Source: Tissierellia bacterium
GTDB lineage: Bacteria; Bacillota; Clostridia; Tissierellales; Peptoniphilaceae
Length of the DNA: 64,000 nucleotides
Direction: 5' to 3'
Assembly (NCBI GenBank): GCA_030529425.1
Contig: JAUMWX010000002.1
Location: forward strand, 1 to 64,000
How positions within the stretch are numbered: the stretch's first letter is position 1; every line of letters begins with the position of its first letter. A program made the position numbers and the translations under genes. This document shows positions 26,335 to 35,070 of the stretch, piece after piece. The notes beneath the pieces are model-generated. The model was not told the DNA's origin and searched no databases. It was given only the letters and a program-made list of their open reading frames with translations.

Positions 26335-26757
26335 CTAAATAACCCTCATTCTCAACATTTCCAAAACAAATATTAGAATTAGAAATAAAAAATTGTATGC
26401 AATATTTCTTTTTAATTCTTTATCCAAGTCATACTTTTCTTCATCATACTTTTTATTGTATAAATATTTTGAATAATATACCAAGTTACCAAATAATATA
26501 AATGCTATCAGGAAAATATATCCGGTAGGTAGATAATCATTTTCTGATTTCAATGTCACCCCCACTCTTTCCTGATATCCCCAGATAAGCAACCCTAACA
26601 TTATTAAGCTATTACAGATTCTTACCGCTATACCTAAAGTTTTTAAATGATAATCTTTTTCTTTCTTTTCAGAAATTTTTAAATATATCCCGAAAAGAAT
26701 CAACCCCAAAAATGCCAATATAAATGGTAATAATAAATCAAAAGTAATTTCCTTCAT
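26335..26757 (-). CDS. Small multi-spanning membrane protein, unknown
   Basis: A 140-residue integral membrane protein with four predicted helices (about 5-25, 38-58, 78-97, 118-136) and lysine-rich cytoplasmic loops (KISEKKEKDYHLK, YNKKYDEEKYDLDKELKR). The start at ATG 26757 (MKEITFDLL) follows AAAGGACTAATGCG; eight codons upstream is another ATG without a ribosome site. No conserved family recognised. Confidence 0.6.
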   Translation of the reverse strand: MKEITFDLLLPFILAFLGLILFGIYLKISEKKEKDYHLKTLGIAVRICNSLIMLGLLIWGYQERVGVTLKSENDYLPTGYIFLIAFILFGNLVYYSKYLYNKKYDEEKYDLDKELKRNIAYNFLFLILIFVLEMLRMRVI

Positions 26758-27017
26758 CGCATTAGTCCTTTCTAATTCCAAAAATTTTAATTCTATTCTA
26801 CACCATTCGATTATCTATATGACTATTATATAACAATTTAAAAAATAATGTAACTCTCACCATATTTTTTCAAATCAACAAAAATTACTTTCATATTCTG
26901 TTACTTCAAATATTATTTTAGTGGTTTGTTTTATTTTCTTATTTCATTGTATATTGCTTAACTAAGTCGTCATTGTTATGGATTATTTCCTCATTTACCT
27001 CGACAAAAAGGACATTA

Positions 27018-27347
27018 TCATCCGAGAATAAACTCATATTCCCGAAATATCAACCCATCCTTAAAATCAAAAATATCCAGTGAATGCACGCCGGAATTAT
27101 TTACAAGATGCGTAACGATTCTATTTCCATCTGCTGAAATCTGCATATTGATACAAGTGAATTGAGCGTCTGTATTACGATAAGCATTTTTTATCACCAA
27201 CATATAGTTTTCGATTCCGATCATCCTTTTTTCCTCTTTGGCGAATAATTGCCAAGATATTTCCGGATGGAGAAACTGCTGATAAAGATCCCAATTACGC
27301 TCATTTTCAGCCTTAAAAAAAGCTGTCAATATTTCTTTATTTGTCAT
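27018..27347 (-). CDS. SnoaL/NTF2-like protein
   Basis: A 109-residue SnoaL-like fold protein. MTNKEILTAFFKAENERNWD, FLHPEISWQLFAKEEKRMIG, HLVNNSGVHSLDIFDFKDGL and IFREYEF give the helix-then-curved-sheet pattern of the family. Members are small enzymes or ligand-binding proteins with varied jobs, and no substrate can be inferred. The gene is isolated, with AAGGAGAACA before the ATG. Confidence 0.7.
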   Translation of the reverse strand: MTNKEILTAFFKAENERNWDLYQQFLHPEISWQLFAKEEKRMIGIENYMLVIKNAYRNTDAQFTCINMQISADGNRIVTHLVNNSGVHSLDIFDFKDGLIFREYEFILG

Positions 27348-27638
27348 ATATGTTCTCCTTCGCCTCTTCTTTATATCTATTCCATCAGATTACCTTTACC
27401 ATATTTTATCAGTTAATCAAATTTAATACTTATTCTCGTAACCCCTGTATTTTCTACTTTCTCACTTAAATTTATACTATAATAGTGCCCTTTGTAGCAA
27501 TTATACAATACGGTTAACTATTTTCTGTCTTACGGCCTAAATGAATACTTTGAAATTTTTTGATATATACAATAGTTCTCTTCATTGCTACTTACTTAAC
27601 TATATCCATTTAATGATTATGATTTCATAAATTTTTTC
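27348..27638. other. Gene-free spacer between divergent genes
   Basis: About 290 AT-rich bases between the SnoaL-like gene (minus) and the thioesterase promoter (plus). No further signal seen. Confidence 0.4.
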
Positions 27639-27667
27639 TTGATTACAATATAATTCTAATATATAAT
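27639..27667 (+). promoter_or_regulatory. Promoter of the PaaI-type thioesterase gene
   Basis: TTGATT (27639-27644), 17-bp spacer, TATAAT (27662-27667) on the plus strand. This implies an unusually long leader of about 120 bases before the ATG at 27797. Confidence 0.6.
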
Positions 27668-27796
27668 TTAACAGTAGTAATTGTTGGCGTTTTCTTTTCT
27701 ACTTTCAGGTATTTGGGGCACTTAAAAGGAACCATACTTGAATTGTGTCGGCAATTATTTTTAATACTCTTAAACTATTATTTATGGAGGAAAATC

Positions 27797-28279
27797 ATGT
27801 GTAGTAAACAAAAAATAGCGATTCAAGATACCTATGGACAAAGATTTCAACACTGTTGGGGATGCGGTCCCAAAAATGAAGAGGGACTACATCTAAAATC
27901 ATTCCCAAGTGAAGATGGAAGTGAGAGTATATGCCGCTTTACACCTGAAAAACAATACACCGGCGGGGTTCCTGCAAATTTATACGGCGGAATGATTGCT
28001 ATGATTTTTGATTGTCACGGAACGGCTTCTGCAGCTTGGTTTAACCACCATAACAATGGATTAACCCTTAATGAAAGCACAGTTATTACCCGTTACATAA
28101 CAGGAAGACTGGAAATTGACTTTCTAAGTCCCGTTCCAATGGAAAAAGAAATAATTGTTACGGCTAAGGCTGAAGAAATCGGAGAAAGAAAAGTTATTGT
28201 CAGCATGCAAATGGAAACCGATGGAAAAATTCATGCTAAAGCAAAAATGATAGCCGTACGAGTTAAAGATAATATGTAA
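27797..28279 (+). CDS. PaaI/4HBT-family hotdog thioesterase
   Basis: A 160-residue hotdog-fold acyl-CoA thioesterase. The N-terminal HCWGCGPKNEEGLHLKSF (about 20-37) is typical of one PaaI-like group. The helix region GGVPANLYGGMIAMIFDCHG (about 60-79) replaces the usual HGG motif, and the sheet ends RLEIDFLSPVPMEKEIIVTA. The start is ATG 27797 (MCSKQK), with GGAGGAAAATC. The longest frame begins 28 codons earlier, without a ribosome site. A terminator follows. Substrate unknown. Confidence 0.8.
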   Translation: MCSKQKIAIQDTYGQRFQHCWGCGPKNEEGLHLKSFPSEDGSESICRFTPEKQYTGGVPANLYGGMIAMIFDCHGTASAAWFNHHNNGLTLNESTVITRYITGRLEIDFLSPVPMEKEIIVTAKAEEIGERKVIVSMQMETDGKIHAKAKMIAVRVKDNM

Positions 28280-28329
28280 TTTTCATGTTGTTGACTTTCA
28301 TTTGGTTGATTTAATTTAATAATTAAATG

Positions 28330-28372
28330 TCCGGTAGCATTAATCTCGTGATTTCCGCTACCGGATTATTTT
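28330..28372 (+). terminator. Terminator of the thioesterase gene
   Basis: A 9-bp perfect stem, TCCGGTAGC (28330-28338) with GCTACCGGA (28357-28365), is followed by TTATTTTT. Confidence 0.75.
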
Positions 28373-28477
28373 TAACCGGATGAATTTCAACCTTTGTTCA
28401 CGATTCTTCGTCAGCACTATTTGACAAAAAGCCCATATTTGAAATGTAAAATATATGTTATAAAGAAATGTAGATTT

Positions 28478-29341
28478 CTAACACTTGTCAAGGAAGCCTT
28501 TTCTTGCTTTTTCTTTTGTATCCTCTCTTTCGTCAAATCCATCATATGGTGCTTTAGGATCACGGACTTTCGGTTTTCGCCTTAATGAATTACAAATTTC
28601 ATCTGTATGAGCAAAAGCAAAGTCTATATCATCAGTCCAACCGGTATGTCCTGTAATAATCTTTAATTTTAGATTTCTGTTTCTAAGTATTTCTTCCAAC
28701 CTTTTAAGTGACTTAGTTTGCAACTTTCTATCTTCCGCAAGAGTGTTCAAAAACGCATATCCGCCATCCGCTCCAAACCAAATCGTATCTCCCGTAAATA
28801 GATAGGCGTCATCAATCAAGTATACAAGATGTCCCCAAGTATGCCCCGGCACAAGAAAAGCTTCTATCTTAATATTTCCAATGTAAAACACTTGATTATC
28901 ATCAATTAAAACTTTTTTATTTTCGATATACACTTGAGGCAATTTATATAGTCCCCAAAATACTTTACGGCGCTTACGACCTTCTAAATACTCATTTTCA
29001 ATTCTTCCAATATAAATCGTCGATTCGCTGAGTAATCCGTCACCGTCTTTTTCGATCGCTCCGACATGGTCTGTATCTTGATGAGTAATTAAAATCTCTT
29101 TTATATCTTTCGGATTGATATTAAGCCACTCCATCTTTTCTGCAAGTCTATCATAGTTATATCCCGCATCGATCATAATGGTATGACCGTCTTTTGTATA
29201 AAAGTAAATATTAGCGACATATTCTCTGATACAACTTACTCTTTCATCAATAAAACCTGTGTTTAACGGTTTAAATATTTCTTTTCCTCTAAATGCAAAA
29301 GACATAAATTTTACTTGAAATCTTGAATCTTTTTTTGACAT
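28478..29341 (-). CDS. Metallo-beta-lactamase-fold hydrolase
   Basis: A 287-residue MBL-fold protein. Metal-binding motifs are ITHQDTDHVGA (about 84-94; the second His of HxHxDH is Asp, as in several MBL groups), VPGHTWGHLVYL (about 166-177), LFTGDTIWFG and IITGHTGWTDD near the end. An early MIDAGYNYDRLAEKM is also typical. No signal peptide. It resembles lactonase-like members, but the substrate cannot be assigned. It follows the reductase gene on the same strand by about 65 bases, so the two may be co-transcribed. Confidence 0.8.
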   Translation of the reverse strand: MSKKDSRFQVKFMSFAFRGKEIFKPLNTGFIDERVSCIREYVANIYFYTKDGHTIMIDAGYNYDRLAEKMEWLNINPKDIKEILITHQDTDHVGAIEKDGDGLLSESTIYIGRIENEYLEGRKRRKVFWGLYKLPQVYIENKKVLIDDNQVFYIGNIKIEAFLVPGHTWGHLVYLIDDAYLFTGDTIWFGADGGYAFLNTLAEDRKLQTKSLKRLEEILRNRNLKLKIITGHTGWTDDIDFAFAHTDEICNSLRRKPKVRDPKAPYDGFDEREDTKEKARKGFLDKC

Positions 29342-29406
29342 AATATCTCACCTCTATTTATTTCCGATCGGTCTATAGTAAAAATCGATCCCCTTAGCTT
29401 TATCTA

Positions 29407-30276
29407 TCAGTTTTGCATATATGTATACAACTTCTCATGCAAGCTTCTCATTTCATCTTGTGCCTTCATCGAATGTTGATACATAAATGTGTGACCGAAT
29501 GAACTTCTAAATATGATTGACATTGCAATTGCAAGCATCCAAGCCGGTATATATAGAAATATATTCATCTTAGGCGGTGATACTTTCCCATGCTTAATCT
29601 TCATAAAACGAATATTTTTCTTTAATTGTTTTGCAACTTTAAGCATAAGATTATAATCATGCCCTGCCCTTTCAGGGCACTTTGCTTCATAATAAGCATC
29701 CGCAATAGGTACGACCATCGCCAAATGACACAATTGCCATAGATGCATATCTTCTACAATTTGACATGGAATTTTTGCTTTTTTAAAAATTCTTTCCAAT
29801 CTATTTATTCTGGCTGTATTTTCTCCGTTTATTTCTCCAAAAGTGGTAGGTTGAATAATCCTCGGAGTTAATGCCGCATCCAAAATATTATTTTTAATAC
29901 TTCCTCCGGCTCCCGGAAATGCAGGAATGATTCGTCCTTTTCCACAAATATCTTCCCATTTACAATAATTATCAATTGAATTAACCATAGTAACAATATT
30001 ACCGGTACTATCTTTCAATTGATTCAAAGCATCATACAGTTGATTTTCACGAACTGCCAAAAAAATGTAATCGTAACTGTCATCCGGCTTAAGTTCATGA
30101 AGTATCTTTATTTCTATTTTTTTCAATTTATTGTTTTCATAGTAAAGTAGCCCTTTTGAATTAAGTACATCCAGGCGATCCCCTCTGTCAAATATACTTA
30201 CTTCAAAACCGGCTTTTTTAAAAAGCAGTCCATAAAGTGAACCTATTACTCCTGCACCATATATAAGTAATCTCAT
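29407..30276 (-). CDS. Ketopantoate reductase (ApbA/PanE)-family oxidoreductase
   Basis: A 289-residue NADPH-dependent reductase of the ApbA/PanE fold. The Rossmann opening RLLIYGAGVIGSLYGLLFKK is at residues 2-21. It continues with FDRGDRLDVLNSKGL, YIFLAVRENQLYDAL, TMVNSIDN and a C-terminal helical domain. The expected ketopantoate-site motifs are weak and the C-terminus has a hydrophobic stretch (IPAWMLAIAMSIIF), so it may not make pantoate. I place the start at ATG 30276 by family length; an ATG eight codons upstream is also possible. Confidence 0.7.
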   Translation of the reverse strand: MRLLIYGAGVIGSLYGLLFKKAGFEVSIFDRGDRLDVLNSKGLLYYENNKLKKIEIKILHELKPDDSYDYIFLAVRENQLYDALNQLKDSTGNIVTMVNSIDNYCKWEDICGKGRIIPAFPGAGGSIKNNILDAALTPRIIQPTTFGEINGENTARINRLERIFKKAKIPCQIVEDMHLWQLCHLAMVVPIADAYYEAKCPERAGHDYNLMLKVAKQLKKNIRFMKIKHGKVSPPKMNIFLYIPAWMLAIAMSIIFRSSFGHTFMYQHSMKAQDEMRSLHEKLYTYMQN

Positions 30277-30300
30277 ATTCTCACTATACTCCATCGGCAT

Positions 30301-30548
30301 ATAAACCTTAATTCACAAATATACAAGTTCTCATTTATATCACTGAATAATCACCTATATTATACCATTTTCAGAGTATTTTTTATACTTTCGCTCCTCT
30401 TTATGCCCAATCATCTCTTATATCTTTTCAGCCATTGACTTTATTACATCCCCTTATGTATTATCTATATTTTTCATCATTATTAACTTACTGTCTGTCA
30501 ACATCAATTTTATGGCATTTTTGATATCAAGATAGATGAAATTTACAT
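30301..30548. other. Gene-free spacer upstream of the ApbA-like gene
   Basis: It contains the extended -10 at 30359-30367 and otherwise no feature I can support. Confidence 0.4.
30359..30367 (-). promoter_or_regulatory. Extended -10 of the ApbA-like gene
   Basis: TGGTATAAT on the minus strand, about 80 bases before the chosen start. The -35 is poor, as usual for extended -10 promoters. Confidence 0.5.
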
Positions 30549-30584
30549 AAAAACGGTTAAGAATCATATTTCTTAACCGTTTTT
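30549..30584 (-). terminator. Terminator of the 231-residue lipoprotein gene
   Basis: A 15-bp perfect stem (AAAAACGGTTAAGAA with TTCTTAACCGTTTTT, 6-base loop). The A/T arms make it usable in both directions. It lies 60 bases after the lipoprotein stop. Confidence 0.8.
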
Positions 30585-30643
30585 ATAACTATAATATTAA
30601 TTTACTTATTAAAAATATCTCTCATTTTAAACTTTTTTCAACA

Positions 30644-31339
30644 TTATTGTTTAATATGCTTCATTAAATCTTCAATTTTAAACTGCAATTTTGAAAATTC
30701 ATTGGTGAAAGTTTTTGAATCTTTATCATACTCAAAAACCGTATATCCGCTACAATAAAAGTTATTATCCTCTGTTTGAGCAAATATTAAATATGTCTTT
30801 TCATTATTGAACTCCAAGTAATTATCAATATATACTCTAACCTTGGTATTCACTTCTTCTTTGGAAGGTTTAACCGCTTGTTTAGGGCCTGCTGACTTAT
30901 CTTTATATTCATCAGATAAATTATCATACACTTCACCTTTTGTCATTATTCCACCGGACATTATAACCTTACTGCTTTCATTATTATAGGTGGTAAGTTG
31001 AGAATATAGATCCTTACTTGTATCGTAGCCCTTATCTAAAATCTGAAGATGTTTTGCAGTATATACCGTTTTAGGAACAGGTTTTCCCTTTTTTATAATA
31101 GTATCTTGATAGTTTAACCCTTCAACAAGAATAACTTTTTCAGTATTATCTAACATCGATTTTATATCTGTTGTATCATATATTAACTTACCTTCATATA
31201 CAATATCTTCTATTTTTTTATCATTATTAACCGACTTACTATCCGTTTTTTGTACATTTGCACTCTTATTATTTGAGCAAGAGCTTAAAACTAATATGCT
31301 CATTATCAGTACAAAAACAACTGAAATTTTTTTATTCAT
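30644..31339 (-). CDS. Predicted lipoprotein of unknown function
   Basis: A 231-residue secreted lipoprotein: signal MNKKISVVFVLIMSILVLSS followed by the lipobox Cys (LSSC), then a Lys/Ser/Asn-rich linker. The mature domain has DIVYEGKLIYDTTDIKSML, VPKTVYTAKHLQILDKGYD, SKVIMSGGIMTKGEVYDNL and KTYLIFAQTEDNNFYCSGYT. The pattern resembles proteins that carry a beta-rich substrate-like domain, but I recognise no named family. It is monocistronic, with a strong terminator and GGAGG-type ribosome site. Confidence 0.65.
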   Translation of the reverse strand: MNKKISVVFVLIMSILVLSSCSNNKSANVQKTDSKSVNNDKKIEDIVYEGKLIYDTTDIKSMLDNTEKVILVEGLNYQDTIIKKGKPVPKTVYTAKHLQILDKGYDTSKDLYSQLTTYNNESSKVIMSGGIMTKGEVYDNLSDEYKDKSAGPKQAVKPSKEEVNTKVRVYIDNYLEFNNEKTYLIFAQTEDNNFYCSGYTVFEYDKDSKTFTNEFSKLQFKIEDLMKHIKQ

Positions 31340-31353
31340 AGCTTCCTCCTCTA

Positions 31354-31557
31354 CTAATACTTAGAATTAATCGCATCATTGGCATCTTTCGTTACTTCAT
31401 TAAGTGTCGCTCCGTTAAAATGCATCAGTAAACTTGACCTATTAATGTCTCATAAACTGAAAACATTCCTCATTTCTTGTTCTATAACGGTAAGAATTGC
31501 ATTATTATCTTTTCTTCCATTAATTTTCTCTTCATTTTTGATTTCGTTTTGGTTATT
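31354..31557 (-). pseudogene. Gene remnant with an internal stop
   Basis: One frame is open except for a TGA: NNAILTVIEQEMRNVFSL, stop, then DINRSSLLMHFNGATLNEVT and KDANDAINSKY, ending just before the lipoprotein gene. The pattern is vaguely like the tail of an ABC solute-binding protein. That assignment is weak. Confidence 0.35.
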
Positions 31558-31790
31558 TCAACCTATCATTTACTAATTTTAGTATACCCTCTCTATATAT
31601 AATTCAAACATTATAATAAAAAAATATAGATAAATCCTCCTTAAAAAACGATATTATATTGCCATTATTTACTTATTGAAAAGAAATGTATTTCATATGC
31701 TCAATCTCGAACTTGAGTCAAAATATCTTTTGATAACTTTGATCTAAAAGAATTACTCTAATAATAAAGTAACAGTTTCACAACCAAAAA

Positions 31791-31841
31791 GAGAGTCGGA
31801 ATATTTTCCAACTCTCTATATTATTTGTTTAAAACTCCTCA
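31791..31841. mobile_element. Solo end fragment of an ISL3-like element
   Basis: Nearly identical (reverse orientation) to the inner left end of the element at 24847: the GAGAGTTGGAA...TTCCAACTC hairpin followed by ATATTATTTGTTTAAAACTC. The similarity stops exactly at the terminal repeat (CTTCACCAAC replaced by CCTCATGG). It is a stranded fragment of a second copy. Confidence 0.6.
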
Positions 31842-32185
31842 TGGCAACCGGAATTTTATATAATTCGGTCATTCCGACCTCAATATATTAATTAAGTGAA
31901 GAGTATTTATTATCAAACTTTATATGTCCAAGTCTTTCTATCCATGGATAGAGAATTCCATGATTTTCTATCCGGTTTAATGTTTTAGACATAATTATAA
32001 TCTTCACTTTCTATGACAATAGATCAATATTTCTTTGCCAAGCTTATTTCAGATTTAGATGTTTTTTGAGTTTTCATTATAAAAGCATTTGTAAACATAA
32101 TCCTTTTTCCTGCTATGAAAAAATATAAAACTATCGAAATATCATTTGATTGTTTGATTCTTAATTAATATACCATCATCCACAC
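31842..32185. other. Gene-free decaying stretch
   Basis: No intact gene. It contains a perfect 16-bp palindrome (TCTATCCATGGATAGA, 31937-31952) and scraps of minus-strand frames such as MSKTLNRIENHGILYPWIER without a clear identity. Confidence 0.35.
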
Positions 32186-32875
32186 TTACCTTATTTTAAT
32201 AAATGCATGAGGATATAAACCTATTAAATTTTTTGATTGAGTTTTTGATGGAGTATAGTAAAATCTATCTTTTTCATTACCGTTAAGATCATAGGCAATC
32301 ATACAATACTTGCTTTCAGATTTATTTATATACTTGTCATAATTTTCATTATCTTTAGACTCATACAAAAATATCTTTGACTCCAATTTTAAATTATCTT
32401 TAGAAAACTTAAATATATAGTACTGATTTTTTTCATTTTTTGCATAAGCATATATATGATCATGTAAACTAATCAGTTTTCCGGTTGAAAAATAAATATC
32501 GTCAAATTTTGTTAAATTTTTTCTAACATTACATACTTTCATATTTTCATCAACGGTTAATTCTTGAATCTCCAAAGCTTTATTCCCGGCTGAATGATTA
32601 TCATTTAATCCCCCATTATCATAAATAGATTCTTCCTTGACATTACAATTTCTAATCGACCTTTGTATCAACGCTATGGTCTCCACATGCATTATCTTTT
32701 CATCAGTAGCTTTAACCTCTAAAAGAAATTGTATTAATACTGAAATACTGTATTCATTAACTTACTGTGTGAAATCATTTTTTAATCTGTTCCCTACTTC
32801 ATATACACAATCTTAGAATAAATTTTTTGCACTAGCTTTTAAATAATCTATTATTAGTTTTTGTTTTTTATTCAT
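32186..32875 (-). pseudogene. Unknown 230-codon gene broken by two nonsense codons
   Basis: With a ribosome site (GGGAG, ATG 32875) one frame runs 230 codons: MNKKQKLIIDYLKASAKNLF, TAA, DCVYEVGNRLKNDFTQ, TAA, then an open 190-codon part ending GLYPHAFIKIR. The two stops lie in the first 40 codons; the rest is intact from about MHVETIALIQ. The C-terminal part is beta-rich with many Tyr/Lys/Asn (DHIYAYAKNEKNQYYIFKFS). No family recognised. Confidence 0.55.
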
Positions 32876-33062
32876 TTCAATCTCCCAGTATGATTAATAT
32901 TTTTATTTAATCATAATTTAAAACGCAAAAAAAACACTATGTTCTTTTTCTGAGTGCCTTCCCCCTTTTTAAGTTCCATTAATCAATAATTTTAAGATAT
33001 TTATCATTTGCTATAAGTAACTTTTGATAATATTTGATAGTTTTTCCAGTCAAACCTGTTTT

Positions 33063-33308
33063 TTATTGAATTTCATTTACTTTATCTCTGATTTTCTCAT
33101 TTCTTTCATCATTTACACTGATTTTGTAATTATGATTTTTCTCCATCATTTTATGATGCATAATTTTTACATGTGAGACAGATCCACTGATAGCAAAAAC
33201 AAAAGTCAGTACAATTTCAATGGCTTTATTCAGCTTTAGAGGCAAAACTAGGATCAAGCTACAAATACCTATTACATATCCTAAATACCATATTTTATTA
33301 TTTTTCAT
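33063..33308 (-). CDS. Small membrane protein next to an XRE-regulator remnant
   Basis: An 81-residue protein with two membrane helices (YLGYVIGICSLILVLPL and AIEIVLTFVFAISGSV) and a basic tail ending ISVNDERNEKIRDKVNEIQ. That last motif is typical of small membrane proteins encoded after XRE regulators in Firmicutes. The start at ATG 33308 is preceded by GAGGAGGACGGG and overlaps the remnant of such a regulator, so the former pair is recognisable. The longer upstream reading frame is not coding. Confidence 0.6.
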   Translation of the reverse strand: MKNNKIWYLGYVIGICSLILVLPLKLNKAIEIVLTFVFAISGSVSHVKIMHHKMMEKNHNYKISVNDERNEKIRDKVNEIQ

Positions 33309-33381
33309 TCCCGTCCTCCTCATAAATAAATACTTCTTCAATTGATAAATTAAAGAACTTAGCAATTTTAAATGCCAACAT
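33298..33381 (-). pseudogene. C-terminal remnant of an XRE-family regulator
   Basis: Only the last 27 codons are readable: MLAFKIAKFFNLSIEEVFIY then EEDGNEK, the standard end of an XRE helix-turn-helix regulator. An in-frame TGA lies four codons before, and the DNA-binding part is lost. Confidence 0.6.
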
Positions 33382-33590
33382 AATTGATGTTCACAAACAA
33401 AAACTTTTATGATAACATATTTTTGAGTTATTTTGTTCTTAGGGAGAACAACTTTACAAAGCAGATTGAAACAGCGCTTGCCCATGTATTTTCGAAATGC
33501 AGGCAAGCAAATAAAAAAGACCTTCGCTTTAATTAGGTGCAAACCAGGATTGAATGCATGTTTATGTAAGTGAAGAAAAGGAGGAATAAG

Positions 33591-34142
33591 ATGAAAAGGA
33601 AAGTCTTAACTGTGGTCATACTGATTCTTATTATCATAGTCGCACTTGCTCTTACTATCTATCTCAAGTTTGTGCGAAAAGGAGGCCTCAAGGTGGAAAC
33701 AGGCGAGTTTATCGGTATGAAATATTCTCCGGGTTTCTCGGACATGAGGGGAAGAAGTCACAGCGCGACTCTCAAGAAAAACGAGAGTGGAGAATGGATT
33801 ATCGAGAGCAGGAACCGGGAATCACGTGCCGATTCGATTATAGTAGTGACCTACAGCGTCGATGAAGAGAAACTTGCGGAATTCGTGACTTTCCTGAAGG
33901 ATAAGAATGTCGCAAGCCTGTCGAAGAGAAAGAAAAGCGATGAATTTATATATGATTACAAACCCTGGTCTATAAGTATCGGCTTTGACAACAGCACGAT
34001 TGGAGGGTCAAAATCCGAATGGTATAAGTTCGGGCAGTATAAGAATTATTCCGAAGCTGATAGTGAACTGATAAAAGAAGTCAACAAGCGTTTCGGCGCA
34101 CTTTACGGTGAAAAGCTCTCGGAAGAGTCCGTGGAAGAATAA
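33591..34142 (+). CDS. Membrane-anchored protein in a G+C-richer foreign cassette
   Basis: A 183-residue protein with one N-terminal membrane helix (KVLTVVILILIIIVALALTI, about 4-23) and an external domain (GGLKVETGEFIGMKYSPGFS, ADSIIVVTYSVDEEKLAEFV, WSISIGFDNSTIGGSKSEWY). ATG 33591 has an ideal AGGAGG 6 bases upstream. Base use differs clearly from its neighbours, with many G/C third positions (CTC, GGC, GTC, CGG), which points to recent transfer, perhaps from a Lachnospiraceae-like source. No family recognised. The next frame starts at its stop codon. Confidence 0.65.
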   Translation: MKRKVLTVVILILIIIVALALTIYLKFVRKGGLKVETGEFIGMKYSPGFSDMRGRSHSATLKKNESGEWIIESRNRESRADSIIVVTYSVDEEKLAEFVTFLKDKNVASLSKRKKSDEFIYDYKPWSISIGFDNSTIGGSKSEWYKFGQYKNYSEADSELIKEVNKRFGALYGEKLSEESVEE

Positions 34143-34252
34143 TGATGGTTCTTGACAAATTTACGCATAACCACATACCGGTCCTCAAACTTCCGGAAAC
34201 CATAGAAGAGGTAGACATGCCATATGCCTTCGGCAACGGTAAGCGAAGATAA
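34142..34252 (+). pseudogene. Truncated second gene of the foreign cassette
   Basis: A 36-codon frame starting in the stop of the previous gene (TAATG): MMVLDKFTHNHIPVLKLPET, IEEVDMPYAFGNGKRR. It has the same G+C-rich codon use. It is followed by a terminator, so it is probably the beginning of a longer gene cut off at transfer. Identity unknown. Confidence 0.45.
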
Positions 34253-34312
34253 AGCGTCGGATTCGGGTAAGTTTGTGTAAGTTAAAAAAATTGAATAATA
34301 AGCAAAACATAG

Positions 34313-34347
34313 CCGATTAACAGAAATGTTGGTCGGTTTCGTTTTTT
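34313..34347 (+). terminator. Terminator at the end of the foreign cassette
   Basis: Stem CCGATTAACA/TGTTGGTCGG (two G-U pairs in RNA) with a GAAA loop, followed by TTTCGTTTTTT. Confidence 0.7.
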
Positions 34348-34573
34348 GCCCATTAACTGCATTCAAATCTAATCGTTTGAGTGCTTTTTTATCCCCAACA
34401 TGACCATTTTTTTATCATTAATTATTTGATTTTCAACTATTATAATGTGCAAAATGCCTAAGAAATATTTTTTATATTTTCTACAGTTCTCTAGCTAAAG
34501 CACCTACTTTTTAGTAGATACTTGCCCTTATGTCTAATATTTCCCCTTAAATCAATGTCTCTTTTAAGGGATT

Positions 34574-35029
34574 TTATTTTAATCGTATATATTTTGTAGC
34601 TCTTCCTACACCTTCTCTTTTAATTTCACCTTCAGCTATTAATTTTCTTAATGCTCCTTCAATCGAACTTACACTTAGTGATGGGCAAAGTTCTCTAATG
34701 TCTTGTTTAGTAAACCTTCCGAGTTTTTGAAAAGTCGCTTTCCTTACAAGTTCAACAGCAGGAAGTTTTTCTGCCTGTTCTACTTCTTCTCGTATCTCTA
34801 ATATTTTATTATGTAGTCTCTCTTTCTATTTCTTCAAAGTGGCATGTTCTATTTTTCATTTTGATATATTTAAGGACTTGCTTTCTCCTAAATGCTCTTT
34901 CAAATATTTTTCGGCACTTTCAAATAAAATAATCTCTGAGGTATGCTCGTTATAAAAATCTTCCTGTTTACTTTTCTTTAACTTGATATAGCCTTTGTAG
35001 GTATATTTATGTTTCAAATATGGGTTCAC
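34574..35029 (-). pseudogene. Relaxase-type mobilisation protein remnant joined to a winged-helix tail
   Basis: One frame of 152 codons with two nonsense codons (TGA, TAG). The N-terminal part KHKYTYKGYIKLKKSKQEDF then YNEHTSEIILFESAEKYLKE resembles the C-terminal region of conjugative-element relaxases. It continues after the stops as RLHNKILEIREEVEQAEKL. From there it runs into a winged-helix-like end, KATFQKLGRFTKQDIRELCP and SIEGALRKLIAEGEIKREGV, like the tail of Fic-family proteins. It may therefore be a chimera of two genes. It starts at GTG 35029. Confidence 0.5.
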
Positions 35030-35070
35030 CTCCCTTTTCGCTACCCGTACAAACGGCTATTTATCAAGCT

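Noticed and set aside
31379-31576. A 65-codon plus-strand frame before the lipoprotein gene
   Set aside because: The opposite strand shows a better remnant in one frame with a single stop, while the plus-strand frame has no ribosome site.
33063-33542. The full 159-codon frame as one protein
   Set aside because: The first 78 codons overlap the XRE regulator remnant in another frame and have no ribosome site; the ATG at 33308 has a strong one.
34103-34366. An 87-codon minus-strand frame across the end of the foreign cassette
   Set aside because: It overlaps the G+C-rich plus-strand genes and their terminator, lacks a ribosome site, and its sequence is an antisense reading of them.
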